From JBBSIN01 sp038232055 (GTDB lineage: Bacteria > Actinomycetota > Actinomycetes > JADGOV01), in assembly GCA_038232055.1 (NCBI GenBank), contig JBBSIN010000071.1:1-9500 (forward strand): a DNA stretch of 9,500 bases. Reading direction: 5' to 3'. Each line of letters opens with the position of its first letter. The first letter of the stretch is position 1. Both the position numbers and the translations under genes were made by a program. Under the pieces are notes generated by a model. It had not been told where the DNA came from, made no database searches, and saw nothing but the letters and a program-made list of their open reading frames with translations. Shown in pieces: positions 1 to 5,891 of this stretch.

Positions 1-15
1 AAACTATCATAGATT

Positions 16-103
16 GGGGGTGGGGTGTCGGGTGTTTATTTTCTCTCTCTGTCCGCCACAGCCCTTAGCCCGCCCCGGCCCCGGGCGTGTAATCCCCACC
101 CCC
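16..103 (+). repeat. Long-range inverted repeat in the prfA leader
   Basis: GGGGGTGGGG at 16-25 is the exact reverse complement of CCCCACCCCC at 94-103. If transcribed, the arms could pair as a 10-bp, almost all G-C stem closing a 68-base loop, which itself contains the small CGCCC/GGGCG hairpin (71-87). The Shine-Dalgarno sequence of prfA stays outside the stem. The repeat is directly visible; a regulatory role is inference. Confidence 0.5.
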
Positions 104-122
104 CCCCGCCCCCGACTGCTGT

Positions 123-129
123 GGAGAGG
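123..129 (+). promoter_or_regulatory. Ribosome binding site fixing the prfA start
   Basis: GGAGAGG lies 7 bases before the GTG at 137. It is the only good Shine-Dalgarno match near the point where similarity to the RF1 N-terminus begins, and it argues against longer in-frame starts upstream. Confidence 0.75.
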
Positions 130-136
130 ATTTTCG

Positions 137-1195
137 GTGTTCGACTCGCTCGACGATCTCCTCGCCGAGCACGCCGACCTGGAGCGGCGGCTCGCCGACC
201 CGGCGATCCACGCCGACCAGGCCCAGGCTGCGGCACTCGGCAGGCGCTACGCCGAGCTGAGCCCGATTGTCGATGCGCTCCGCGCCTACTCCCGCACCGG
301 CGAGGACCTCGAGACGGCGCGCGAGCTGAGTGCGGAGGACGAGTCGTTCCGCGCGGAAGCGACGGCTCTCGAGAGCCGTCGCAGCCAGCTGGCGGACGAG
401 CTGCGCCGGCTGCTGCTACCCAAGGACGCCAACGACGACAAGGACGTCATCCTCGAGGTCAAGGCGGGCGAGGGCGGCGAGGAGTCGGCCTTGTTCGCCG
501 GTGACCTGCTGCGCATGTACTTGCGTTATGCCGAGCGCCAGGGGTGGCGTACCGAAATCCTCGACGCCGTCGAGTCCGATCTCGGCGGCTACAAGGACGT
601 AAGCGTGGCGGTCAAGAGCCGGCGTGGTGGAGTCTGGCCCCGGCTGAAGTACGAGGGCGGCGTGCACCGGGTGCAGCGGGTGCCGGTGACCGAGTCGCAG
701 GGACGCATCCACACCAGCGCCGCAGGCGTACTCGTGTTCCCCGAGGCCGAGGACGTCGACGTCAGCCTTGACCCTAACGAGCTGCGGATCGACGTCTACC
801 GATCGTCCGGACCCGGTGGCCAGAGCGTCAACACCACCGACTCGGCGGTGCGCATCACTCACCTGCCGACCGGTGTCGTCGTGTCCTGTCAGAACGAGAA
901 GAGCCAGCTGCAGAACAAGGAGCAGGCGCTGCGCATTCTGCGGGCACGACTGCTCGCGCTCGCGCAGGAGCAGCAGGCGGCGGAGGAGTCGGCGGTACGC
1001 GCCAGCCAGGTGCGCACGGTTGACCGCAGCGAGCGGGTGCGCACCTACAACTTCGCGGAGAACCGGATCTCCGACCACCGCGTCGGCTTCAAGGCCTACA
1101 ACCTCGACCAGGTGCTCGACGGCGACCTCGACGCGGTCATCCAGGCCCTCACCGACGCCGAGGCGGCGGAGAAGATGGCCGCCGTCTCCGGATGA
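137..1195 (+). CDS. prfA: Peptide chain release factor 1 (RF1)
   Basis: RF1 recognises UAA and UAG stop codons in the ribosomal A site and triggers hydrolysis of peptidyl-tRNA. The product is 352 residues, close to the family's usual length of about 360. The codon-recognition tripeptide of RF1, Pro-x-Thr, is present as PVT at 183-185 within RVPVTESQGRIHTS; RF2 would have SPF there. The catalytic GGQ loop is at 227-229 in SGPGGQSVNTTDSAV. The helical N-terminal domain starts FDSLDDLLAEHADLERR. The GTG at 137 is chosen because it begins this sequence and is preceded by GGAGAGG; the frame stays open upstream but encodes unrelated low-complexity sequence. The stop overlaps the start of prmC by ATGA, implying translational coupling to the enzyme that methylates Gln229. 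Confidence 0.96.
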   Translation: MFDSLDDLLAEHADLERRLADPAIHADQAQAAALGRRYAELSPIVDALRAYSRTGEDLETARELSAEDESFRAEATALESRRSQLADELRRLLLPKDANDDKDVILEVKAGEGGEESALFAGDLLRMYLRYAERQGWRTEILDAVESDLGGYKDVSVAVKSRRGGVWPRLKYEGGVHRVQRVPVTESQGRIHTSAAGVLVFPEAEDVDVSLDPNELRIDVYRSSGPGGQSVNTTDSAVRITHLPTGVVVSCQNEKSQLQNKEQALRILRARLLALAQEQQAAEESAVRASQVRTVDRSERVRTYNFAENRISDHRVGFKAYNLDQVLDGDLDAVIQALTDAEAAEKMAAVSG

Positions 1196-2049
1196 TCCGC
1201 GTGCGAGACGCCGTACGGGACGCCACCGGCCGCCTGGCCGCCGCCGGCGTCGCCTCGCCGCGGCATGACGCGGAGGCCCTTGCCGCGCACGCGCTCGGAG
1301 TCGACCGCGCCCGGCTGCTGCTCGTAGAGGAGCTGCCGGACGTGCCGGCTGCGGCGTACGACGACATGGTGGCGCGGCGGGTCGCCCGCGAGCCGCTGCA
1401 GCACATCACCGGTCGAGCCGGTTTCCGCCACCGCGACCTCGCCGTAGGGCCCGGTGTTTTCGTGCCGCGTCCCGAGACCGAGATGCTCGTGGAGTGGTGC
1501 CTCGGCGTGCTGCCCCGGCGGGCGACCGTCGTCGACCTCTGCGCCGGCTCCGGCGCGATCGGGCTCGCCATCGCCGACGAACGCGACGACACCAGCGTGT
1601 ACGCAGTCGAGCGCGAACCGGCGGCGTTCGGGTGGTTGGCGCGCAATGCGAGCGGCAGCGGCGTCCGATGTGTCCTGGCCGACGCGGCCGACGCCGCTGA
1701 CGCACTGCCACTAGCCGACCACCGAGTCGACCTGGTGGTGAGCAACCCGCCGTACATCCCGGAGGGCGCGCGACCGCTCGAGCCGGAGGTCGCCGAGCAC
1801 GACCCGGCTGCCGCGCTGTGGGGCGGTCCGGACGGGCTCGACGTGGTCCGGGTGGTCGAACGGACGGCACGTCGGCTGCTTCGGCCGGGCGGCCGGCTCG
1901 CCGTCGAGCATGCCGACACGCAGGGCAGCAGTGTGCCCGCTCTGCTCCGGGCGCGGGGTTGGGCCGACGTCGAGGACCATCGCGACCTCGCGGGTCGCGA
2001 TCGCTTCACCACGGCGGTCATGGCGCCGTGCGGCAGACTGCGCCAGTGA
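1192..2049 (+). CDS. prmC: Release factor glutamine N5-methyltransferase (PrmC/HemK)
   Basis: This S-adenosylmethionine-dependent enzyme methylates the side-chain amide of the glutamine in the GGQ motif of class I release factors, raising termination efficiency. The 285-residue protein has the family architecture: a helical N-terminal substrate-binding domain containing PRHDAEALAAHALG and the PRPETE segment, then a Rossmann-type methyltransferase domain. The SAM-binding motif is DLCAGSGAIG (115-124), and the amide-binding signature NPPY is at 185-188, followed by IPEGARPLEPEV, as in PrmC. The ATG at 1192 overlaps the prfA stop codon by four bases (ATGA), so enzyme and substrate are made from coupled cistrons. 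The one small departure in motif I is Cys117-Ala118 where Gly-Thr is common. The 3' end overlaps the next gene by one base. Confidence 0.95.
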   Translation: MIRVRDAVRDATGRLAAAGVASPRHDAEALAAHALGVDRARLLLVEELPDVPAAAYDDMVARRVAREPLQHITGRAGFRHRDLAVGPGVFVPRPETEMLVEWCLGVLPRRATVVDLCAGSGAIGLAIADERDDTSVYAVEREPAAFGWLARNASGSGVRCVLADAADAADALPLADHRVDLVVSNPPYIPEGARPLEPEVAEHDPAAALWGGPDGLDVVRVVERTARRLLRPGGRLAVEHADTQGSSVPALLRARGWADVEDHRDLAGRDRFTTAVMAPCGRLRQ

Positions 2050-2729
2050 TGACCAGGTTCGACTGCTCGCACGAGCAGGAGCGGGCCGACGGTCTCCGGG
2101 AGGCGGCCAACGCATTGCGTTCCGGCCTGCTCGTCGTCCTGCCGACCGACACCGTGTACGGCGTCGCCGCCGACGCCTTCACCCCCTCCGCCGTCGACGT
2201 GCTGCTCACCGCCAAGGGTCGCGGCCGGGAGACGCCGGTGCCGGTGCTGGTCGACTCCCGGCGGATGCTCGAGGGCGTGCTCGACTCGCTGCCGAGGGTC
2301 GGCACCGAGTTGGCCGACGCGTTCTGGCCGGGCGCGCTGACCCTCGTCGTCAGGCACAGCGCCTCCCTGGCCTGGGACCTGGGGGACACCCGGGGCACGG
2401 TGGCCGTCCGCATGCCGCTGCATCCGGTGGCCCTCGACCTCATCGCGGCCACTGGGCCGCTCGCCGTCTCCAGCGCCAACCGCACCGGAATGCCGCCGGC
2501 CACCACGGTCGACGAGGCGGCGGACCAGCTCGGCGCCGACATCGCCGTCTACCTCGACGCCGGCGCCTGCCCAACGTCGGTGCCGTCGACGATCGTCGAC
2601 CTGACCGGGTCGTCGCCGCGCGTGCTCCGCGTCGGGGCGATCTCGGTGGACCAGCTGCAAGAGGTTGTGCCTGAGCTCACCGGCGGGGAAGCGCGGGCTT
2701 CGCCGGACACGCGCCGGGGCGACCGATAG
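2049..2729 (+). CDS. tsaC: L-threonylcarbamoyladenylate synthase (TsaC/Sua5/YrdC family)
   Basis: The enzyme condenses threonine, bicarbonate and ATP into threonylcarbamoyl-AMP, the first step of the t6A modification at position 37 of tRNAs reading ANN codons. The predicted protein is 226 residues. Family signatures are present in order: LPTDTVYGVAADAF (PTDTVYG at 32-38), the KGRGRETP segment at 56-63 that helps bind nucleotide, SSAN (SAN at 142-144) followed by RTGMPP, and PSTIVD at 179-184. It ends soon after the YrdC domain, so it is the short form without the C-terminal Sua5 domain. The start codon lies in TGATG, sharing one base with the prmC stop; a GTG one codon earlier (2046) is also in frame. 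The C-terminal tail (from about 212) is Arg/Asp-rich and probably not conserved. The DNA encoding it carries a hairpin. Confidence 0.92.
   Translation: MTRFDCSHEQERADGLREAANALRSGLLVVLPTDTVYGVAADAFTPSAVDVLLTAKGRGRETPVPVLVDSRRMLEGVLDSLPRVGTELADAFWPGALTLVVRHSASLAWDLGDTRGTVAVRMPLHPVALDLIAATGPLAVSSANRTGMPPATTVDEAADQLGADIAVYLDAGACPTSVPSTIVDLTGSSPRVLRVGAISVDQLQEVVPELTGGEARASPDTRRGDR
2680..2706 (+). other. Bulged hairpin near the 3' end of tsaC
   Basis: CCGGC (2680-2684) pairs with GCCGG (2702-2706), and GAAGC (2688-2692) with GCTTC (2697-2701), around a GCGG tetraloop, leaving a GGG bulge on the left arm. No T tract follows, so it is not a classical intrinsic terminator. It lies 21 bases before the tsaC stop and upstream of the glyA leader. 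Confidence 0.45.
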
Positions 2730-2752
2730 CGGCGCCCGCAGGCGAGCGGCAA

Positions 2753-2758
2753 TACAGT
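2753..2758 (+). promoter_or_regulatory. Possible -10 box upstream of glyA
   Basis: TACAGT matches TANNNT and stands in the 60-base gap after tsaC. Initiation about 7 bases downstream would give a leader of roughly 25 bases containing the glyA Shine-Dalgarno sequence. There is no recognisable -35 about 17 bases upstream and no TG extension, so the evidence is weak. Confidence 0.3.
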
Positions 2759-2775
2759 GAACGGAATCGGCGAGC

Positions 2776-2783
2776 GGGAGGAG
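2776..2783 (+). promoter_or_regulatory. Strong ribosome binding site of glyA
   Basis: GGGAGGAG lies 6 bases before the ATG at 2790. This decides between that ATG and the in-frame GTG at 2757, which would place the Shine-Dalgarno sequence inside the coding region. Confidence 0.8.
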
Positions 2784-2789
2784 AGGACG

Positions 2790-4055
2790 ATGGCCGACAT
2801 CCCGTTCTGGGGGCCGGACTTCGGCGAGCTGCAGGAGACCGACCCCGAGATCGCCGACGTCGTCCTCGGCGAGCTCGAGCGGCTGCGCGGTGGGCTACAG
2901 CTCATCGCGAGTGAGAACCTGACCTCGCCCGCCGTGCTCGCCGCTCTCGGGTCGACCTTGTCGAACAAGTACGCCGAGGGATATCCGGGGCGTCGCTACT
3001 ACGGCGGCTGCCAGCAGGTCGACCGGGCCGAGGAAATCGGTATCGCCCGGGCGAAGGAGCTCTTCGGCTGCGACCATGCCAACCTCCAGCCGCACTCGGG
3101 TGCTAGCGCGAACCTGGCGGCGTACGCCGCGGTGCTCGATCCCGGCGACACCGTGCTGGCGATGTCGCTGCCGCACGGGGGTCACCTCACCCACGGCAGC
3201 AAGGTGAACTTCTCCGGCAAGTGGTTCACGATCGTGCCGTACGGCGTCCGCCAGGAGACCGAGCTGATCGACTACGACGAGGTCCGCGACCTCGCTCGCC
3301 GGCACCGGCCCAAGATGATCATTTGCGGCGCGACGGCGTACCCGCGGCTTATCGACTTCCCGGCGTTCCGTTCCATCGCCGACGAGGTGGGCGCGGTGCT
3401 GATGGTCGACGCCGCGCATTTCATCGGCCTGGTCGCCGGCCAGGCGATTCCGAGCCCGGTGCCGCACGCCGACATCGTCACCTTCACGACCCACAAGGTG
3501 CTGCGCGGCCCGCGTGGCGGCATGGTGGTTTGCACGTCGGAGTGGGCGCAGAAGATCGACAAAGCGGTCTTCCCGTTCAGCCAGGGCGGCCCGTTGATGC
3601 ATGCGGTTGCCGCCAAGGCGGTCGCGCTCAAGGAGGCGCAGCAGCCGGCGTACCAGACCTACGCGCGCCAGGTGATCGTCAACTGCCAGGCCCTCGCCGA
3701 CGGGCTGGCCGCCGAGGGCCTGCGCCCCGTCGCGGGGGGCACCGACACTCACCTGGCGCTGCTCGACCTCCGCGAGGCGGGGGTGACCGGCAAGGACGCC
3801 GAGGCCCGCTGTGACGCCGTACGGATCACGCTGAACAAGAACGCCATTCCCTACGACCCGCAGCCGCCGATGGTCGCCTCCGGCATCCGGGTCGGCACGC
3901 CGTCGGTGACGACGCAGGGGATGACCGAAGGCGACATGAAGGAGGTCGCCTCCCTCATCGGCCGCGCCGTACGCAACGGCGACGGGTCAGCCGGCGCGGA
4001 CATTACCGGGGCAATCGAGGCCCTCGTCCGCCGCTACCCCGCGTACCGCCGGTAG
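2790..4055 (+). CDS. glyA: Serine hydroxymethyltransferase
   Basis: This cytosolic PLP enzyme interconverts serine and glycine with transfer of a one-carbon unit to tetrahydrofolate, feeding purine, thymidylate and methionine synthesis. The product is 421 residues, normal for bacterial SHMT. Visible signatures are LIASENLTS near the N-terminus, the tyrosine-containing GYPGRRYYGG segment, LPHGGHLTHGS, the PLP-contacting VDAAHFIGLVAG (Asp207, His210), the Schiff-base lysine in TTHKVLRGPRGG (Lys236), and the carboxylate-binding Arg367 in SGIRVGTP. ATG 2790 is chosen for its strong Shine-Dalgarno sequence. The gene is separated from tsaC by 60 bases and from the wecA-like gene by 23. In Mycobacterium tuberculosis the equivalent block runs from the sua5-like gene directly to rfe without glyA, so its presence here is a lineage feature. 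The stop codon lies in the loop of a hairpin. Confidence 0.96.
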   Translation: MADIPFWGPDFGELQETDPEIADVVLGELERLRGGLQLIASENLTSPAVLAALGSTLSNKYAEGYPGRRYYGGCQQVDRAEEIGIARAKELFGCDHANLQPHSGASANLAAYAAVLDPGDTVLAMSLPHGGHLTHGSKVNFSGKWFTIVPYGVRQETELIDYDEVRDLARRHRPKMIICGATAYPRLIDFPAFRSIADEVGAVLMVDAAHFIGLVAGQAIPSPVPHADIVTFTTHKVLRGPRGGMVVCTSEWAQKIDKAVFPFSQGGPLMHAVAAKAVALKEAQQPAYQTYARQVIVNCQALADGLAAEGLRPVAGGTDTHLALLDLREAGVTGKDAEARCDAVRITLNKNAIPYDPQPPMVASGIRVGTPSVTTQGMTEGDMKEVASLIGRAVRNGDGSAGADITGAIEALVRRYPAYRR

Positions 4056-4062
4056 CCGGCGG
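4046..4062 (+). other. Hairpin with the glyA stop codon as its loop
   Basis: CCGCCGG (4046-4052) and CCGGCGG (4056-4062) are perfect reverse complements separated only by TAG, the glyA stop codon. No T tract follows. The wecA Shine-Dalgarno candidate GGGGG (4065-4069) starts three bases after the stem. A role in terminator-like pausing, mRNA stability or coupling is possible but inferred. Confidence 0.5.
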
Positions 4063-4078
4063 CTGGGGGCGGCGACCG

Positions 4079-5194
4079 GTGCGGGAGTACGCGCTCACGC
4101 TGGCGATTGCGGCGGCGCTGACGTACCTGCTGACGCCGGTCGCGCGGCGACTGGCGGTTGCCCTCGGTGCGATGGCACCGGTTCGGGACCGCGACGTGCA
4201 CGCCATCCCGACGCCGCGGCTCGGCGGGCTGGCGATGTACGCCGGCTTCGGCGGCGGGATGCTCGTGGCCAGCCGGCTGCCGCACCTGGGCGCGACCTTT
4301 CGCGAGTACCAGGTCCCCCTGCAGGCCGTCATCCTCGCCGCCGGCGTCATCTGCGCGCTCGGCGTGGTGGACGACCGCTGGGGTTTGGACCCGGTGTCCA
4401 AGCTGGCCGGCCAGACGCTCGCGGCCGGGGTCATGGTCCTGCAGGGTGTGCAGATCTCCTACCTGCCCAACCTGGTTCGCCCGGACGGCTACATCTCGCT
4501 CGGCGACTGGGGCGTGCCGCTGACCGTCCTGCTCGTCGTCGTCACCATCAACGCCGTCAACTTCGTCGACGGGCTGGACGGGCTCGCCGCCGGTGTCGTC
4601 GGCATCGCGGCGTTGTCGTTCCTCGCCTACACCTACCAGCTCGCGGTCGTGCACGGCCTCGAGCGGCTCACCCCGCCGGCCCTCGTCGCGGCCGCGCTCG
4701 CCGGAGCCTGCGTCGGCTTCCTGCCCCATAACTTCAACCCGGCCCGGATCTTCATGGGCGACTCCGGCTCGATGCTTATCGGGCTGCTTCTCGCTGCTGC
4801 CACCATCGGCGTCACCGGCAGCGTCGACCCCACGGTGATCCGTGGGCTCGACCTCTTCCCCGCGCTGCTGCCGTTGCTCCTGCCGCTCGCGGTACTCGCG
4901 GTGCCCGTCGTCGATCTCGTGCTCGCCGTCGTCCGGCGGACCCGACACGGGCGCTCGCCCTTCTCGCCGGACAAGTTGCACCTGCATCACCGGCTCCTGA
5001 AGCTCGGCCACTCCCAGACCCGCGCGGTGCTGATCATGTACTTGTGGACGGCACTGGTCGCCTTCACGGCGGTCGCCATGTCGATCACCCGCCTGCCGAT
5101 GCTCGTGCTCTCCGTTGCCTCGGCGGTCGGTGTCGTGGTCGCCGTGGCCAGCAGCGTGCCGCGGTTGCGCGCGGTGCGCCGGCCCGGCGGCTGA
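4079..5194 (+). CDS. wecA: WecA/Rfe-like polyprenyl-phosphate N-acetylhexosamine-1-phosphate transferase
   Basis: A member of the MraY/WecA glycosyltransferase family 4. It transfers a sugar-1-phosphate, probably GlcNAc-1-P, from a UDP-sugar to a membrane polyprenyl phosphate, starting assembly of an envelope polymer. The 371-residue protein is a chain of about ten or eleven hydrophobic helices. Family motifs: PVRDRDVHAIPTPRLGG near the N-terminus, the Mg-binding DDRWGLDP (Asp98-Asp99), NAVNFVDGLDGLA (Asp164, Asp167), the nucleotide loop RIFMGDSGS (Asp228), and the cytoplasmic HLHHR (301-305) typical of WecA and TagO rather than MraY. The start is GTG, supported by a GGGGG Shine-Dalgarno 9 bases upstream. 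Its position before the ATP synthase genes matches Rv1302 (rfe) of M. tuberculosis, which acts in arabinogalactan linkage-unit synthesis. Whether the product here serves arabinogalactan, a teichoic-type polymer or another glycan cannot be read from the sequence. Confidence 0.9.
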   Translation: MREYALTLAIAAALTYLLTPVARRLAVALGAMAPVRDRDVHAIPTPRLGGLAMYAGFGGGMLVASRLPHLGATFREYQVPLQAVILAAGVICALGVVDDRWGLDPVSKLAGQTLAAGVMVLQGVQISYLPNLVRPDGYISLGDWGVPLTVLLVVVTINAVNFVDGLDGLAAGVVGIAALSFLAYTYQLAVVHGLERLTPPALVAAALAGACVGFLPHNFNPARIFMGDSGSMLIGLLLAAATIGVTGSVDPTVIRGLDLFPALLPLLLPLAVLAVPVVDLVLAVVRRTRHGRSPFSPDKLHLHHRLLKLGHSQTRAVLIMYLWTALVAFTAVAMSITRLPMLVLSVASAVGVVVAVASSVPRLRAVRRPGG

Positions 5195-5198
5195 TTCC

Positions 5199-5618
5199 GT
5201 GAGCTCAATGGGACCGGCCGCCATGCTGCGGGCCGGGGGGCTCGCGCTCGCCGCGCTCGCCGTCGCCGCCGTCGGGGTGGGTGTCGGGATCTCCGGCGCG
5301 CGGGGTGCGTTCGGCGCCCTCGTCGGCGTGGTGCTCGTCGGAGTGTTCTTCTCGGCCAGCCTGCTCGTCGCGGCAGGCGCCATGCGGTGGCTGACGAACG
5401 ACGTGCTCGTCCCGGTCGTGCTCGTGGCGTACGTCGTCAAGGTGGCGGCGCTCGGCGCGCTGGCCTTTGCTCTCGCCGACGTCTCCGCCCTCGACGGCGG
5501 CGTGCTGGCGGGTACGGTCGTCGCGGGCACCCTGCTCTGGAGCGCTGCGCAGATTCGGCTGGTGGCTGCCGGCCAGTCCACGCCGGCTGCGCGCGACTCG
5601 CACGGCCGGGGCGACTGA
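5199..5618 (+). CDS. ATP synthase subunit I-like small membrane protein
   Basis: This protein of 139 residues (136 if started at ATG 5208, 131 at ATG 5223) has four hydrophobic segments, at about residues 10-31, 36-62, 72-94 and 101-125, and a short charged cytoplasmic tail. Its GARGAFGALVGVVLVGVFF segment and the late TLLWSAAQIRLVAA segment resemble the actinobacterial proteins annotated as ATP synthase subunit I, which occupy this position between the wecA-like gene and atpB (compare Rv1303). The role of such proteins is proposed to be in c-ring assembly or ion supply; nothing catalytic is visible. It begins 4 bases after the wecA stop, which suggests co-transcription. None of the three starts has a strong Shine-Dalgarno sequence, so the N-terminus is uncertain. 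Confidence 0.72.
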   Translation: MSSMGPAAMLRAGGLALAALAVAAVGVGVGISGARGAFGALVGVVLVGVFFSASLLVAAGAMRWLTNDVLVPVVLVAYVVKVAALGALAFALADVSALDGGVLAGTVVAGTLLWSAAQIRLVAAGQSTPAARDSHGRGD

Positions 5619-5637
5619 GGAAGGGCCCGCCGAGGAC

Positions 5638-5646
5638 TGTTACCCT
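5638..5646 (+). promoter_or_regulatory. Extended -10 promoter, candidate start of the atp operon
   Basis: TGTTACCCT fits the extended -10 pattern TGNTANNNT. The last T is followed by 9 bases and then the ATG of the AtpZ-family gene at 5656, so transcription would begin at or just before that codon. No purine-rich Shine-Dalgarno sequence precedes the ATG (CTCCCTTTGCG), as expected for a leaderless transcript. No clear -35 is seen, which an extended -10 can compensate for. Confidence 0.5.
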
Positions 5647-5655
5647 CCCTTTGCG

Positions 5656-5868
5656 ATGAGCGCGCAGCCGACGGGCAGTCCGTCCAGCGAAGCCAACGCC
5701 GGCTGGGCGGTGTTCGGAACGCTTCTCGCGGGCCTCCTGGTCTGGGGTGGGGTCGGCTACCTCCTCGGGCGCTGGCTCGACGTGGCCGCACTCTTCCCGA
5801 TCGGGCTGCTGCTCGGCGCAGCCGCTGCCACCTATTCGGTTTACGTGCGATACGGCAGGAGTTCATGA
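5656..5868 (+). CDS. atpZ: AtpZ/AtpI-family F1Fo-associated membrane protein
   Basis: A 70-residue protein with two transmembrane helices, the hairpin architecture of the AtpZ/AtpI family (Pfam ATPase_gene1). The first helix, roughly residues 15-35, contains GLLVWGGVGYLLGRWL; the second, roughly 41-62, contains FPIGLLLGAAAATYSVYVRY, matching the family pattern of a Gly-rich first helix, an Arg-Trp-Leu turn and a PIG motif. Family members are encoded just upstream of atpB; they are proposed to assist c-ring assembly or to carry Mg or Ca ions, but their function is not settled. The ATG lacks a Shine-Dalgarno sequence and may be leaderless. The stop codon overlaps an ATG at 5865 that opens only an 8-codon frame ahead of atpB. 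Confidence 0.8.
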   Translation: MSAQPTGSPSSEANAGWAVFGTLLAGLLVWGGVGYLLGRWLDVAALFPIGLLLGAAAATYSVYVRYGRSS

Positions 5869-5891
5869 CCGTGCGGGTGCGGACGTGCTGA
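5865..5891 (+). other. Eight-codon mini-ORF bridging atpZ and atpB
   Basis: ATG 5865 overlaps the atpZ stop as ATGA and reads MTVRVRTC before TGA at 5889-5891. It therefore ends inside the first codons of atpB if that gene starts at GTG 5885. It could relay ribosomes by termination-reinitiation, or it could mark a one-base indel, since one added base would join it in frame to atpB. It is too short to judge as a coding sequence. Confidence 0.3.

Larger units (their letters stand above)
1..136 (+). promoter_or_regulatory. Non-coding leader upstream of prfA, strongly base-skewed
   Basis: No gene is supported here. The frame of prfA is open back to the window edge, but the upstream translation is low-complexity and unlike the N-terminus of RF1, so it is treated as non-coding. 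Seen in order: an AT-rich patch at 1-15 containing TATCAT (5-10) and TAGATT (10-15), both possible -10 boxes whose -35 regions would lie outside the window; a G-rich run at 16-32; a T/C-rich stretch at 34-54; a short inverted repeat CGCCC/GGGCG (71-75 and 83-87); and a C-rich tract at 94-113 with nine consecutive C. In related actinobacteria the upstream neighbour is usually rpmE or rho; nothing of it is recognisable here. Confidence 0.6.

Noticed and set aside
71..87. CGCCC/GGGCG hairpin as an intrinsic terminator of an upstream gene
   Set aside because: The stem is only 5 bp with an internal mismatch and is followed by TGTAATCC, not a T tract.
14..136. N-terminal extension of prfA from an upstream ATG at 14
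   Set aside because: The added residues are low-complexity proline- and arginine-rich sequence from the skewed leader, and GTG 137 has a proper Shine-Dalgarno sequence and matches the RF1 N-terminus.
1149..2660. 503-codon minus-strand open frame antisense to prmC and tsaC
   Set aside because: Compositional shadow of the sense genes; Arg/Ser/Pro-rich with no motif and no credible start signal.
2757..2789. Longer glyA start at GTG 2757
   Set aside because: It would translate through the strong Shine-Dalgarno sequence, and the extra residues do not belong to SHMT.
5115..5198. Longer start of the subunit I-like protein inside wecA (ATG 5115)
   Set aside because: It would overlap the wecA 3' end by 80 bases, and the added segment is Arg/Cys/Pro-rich shadow sequence.
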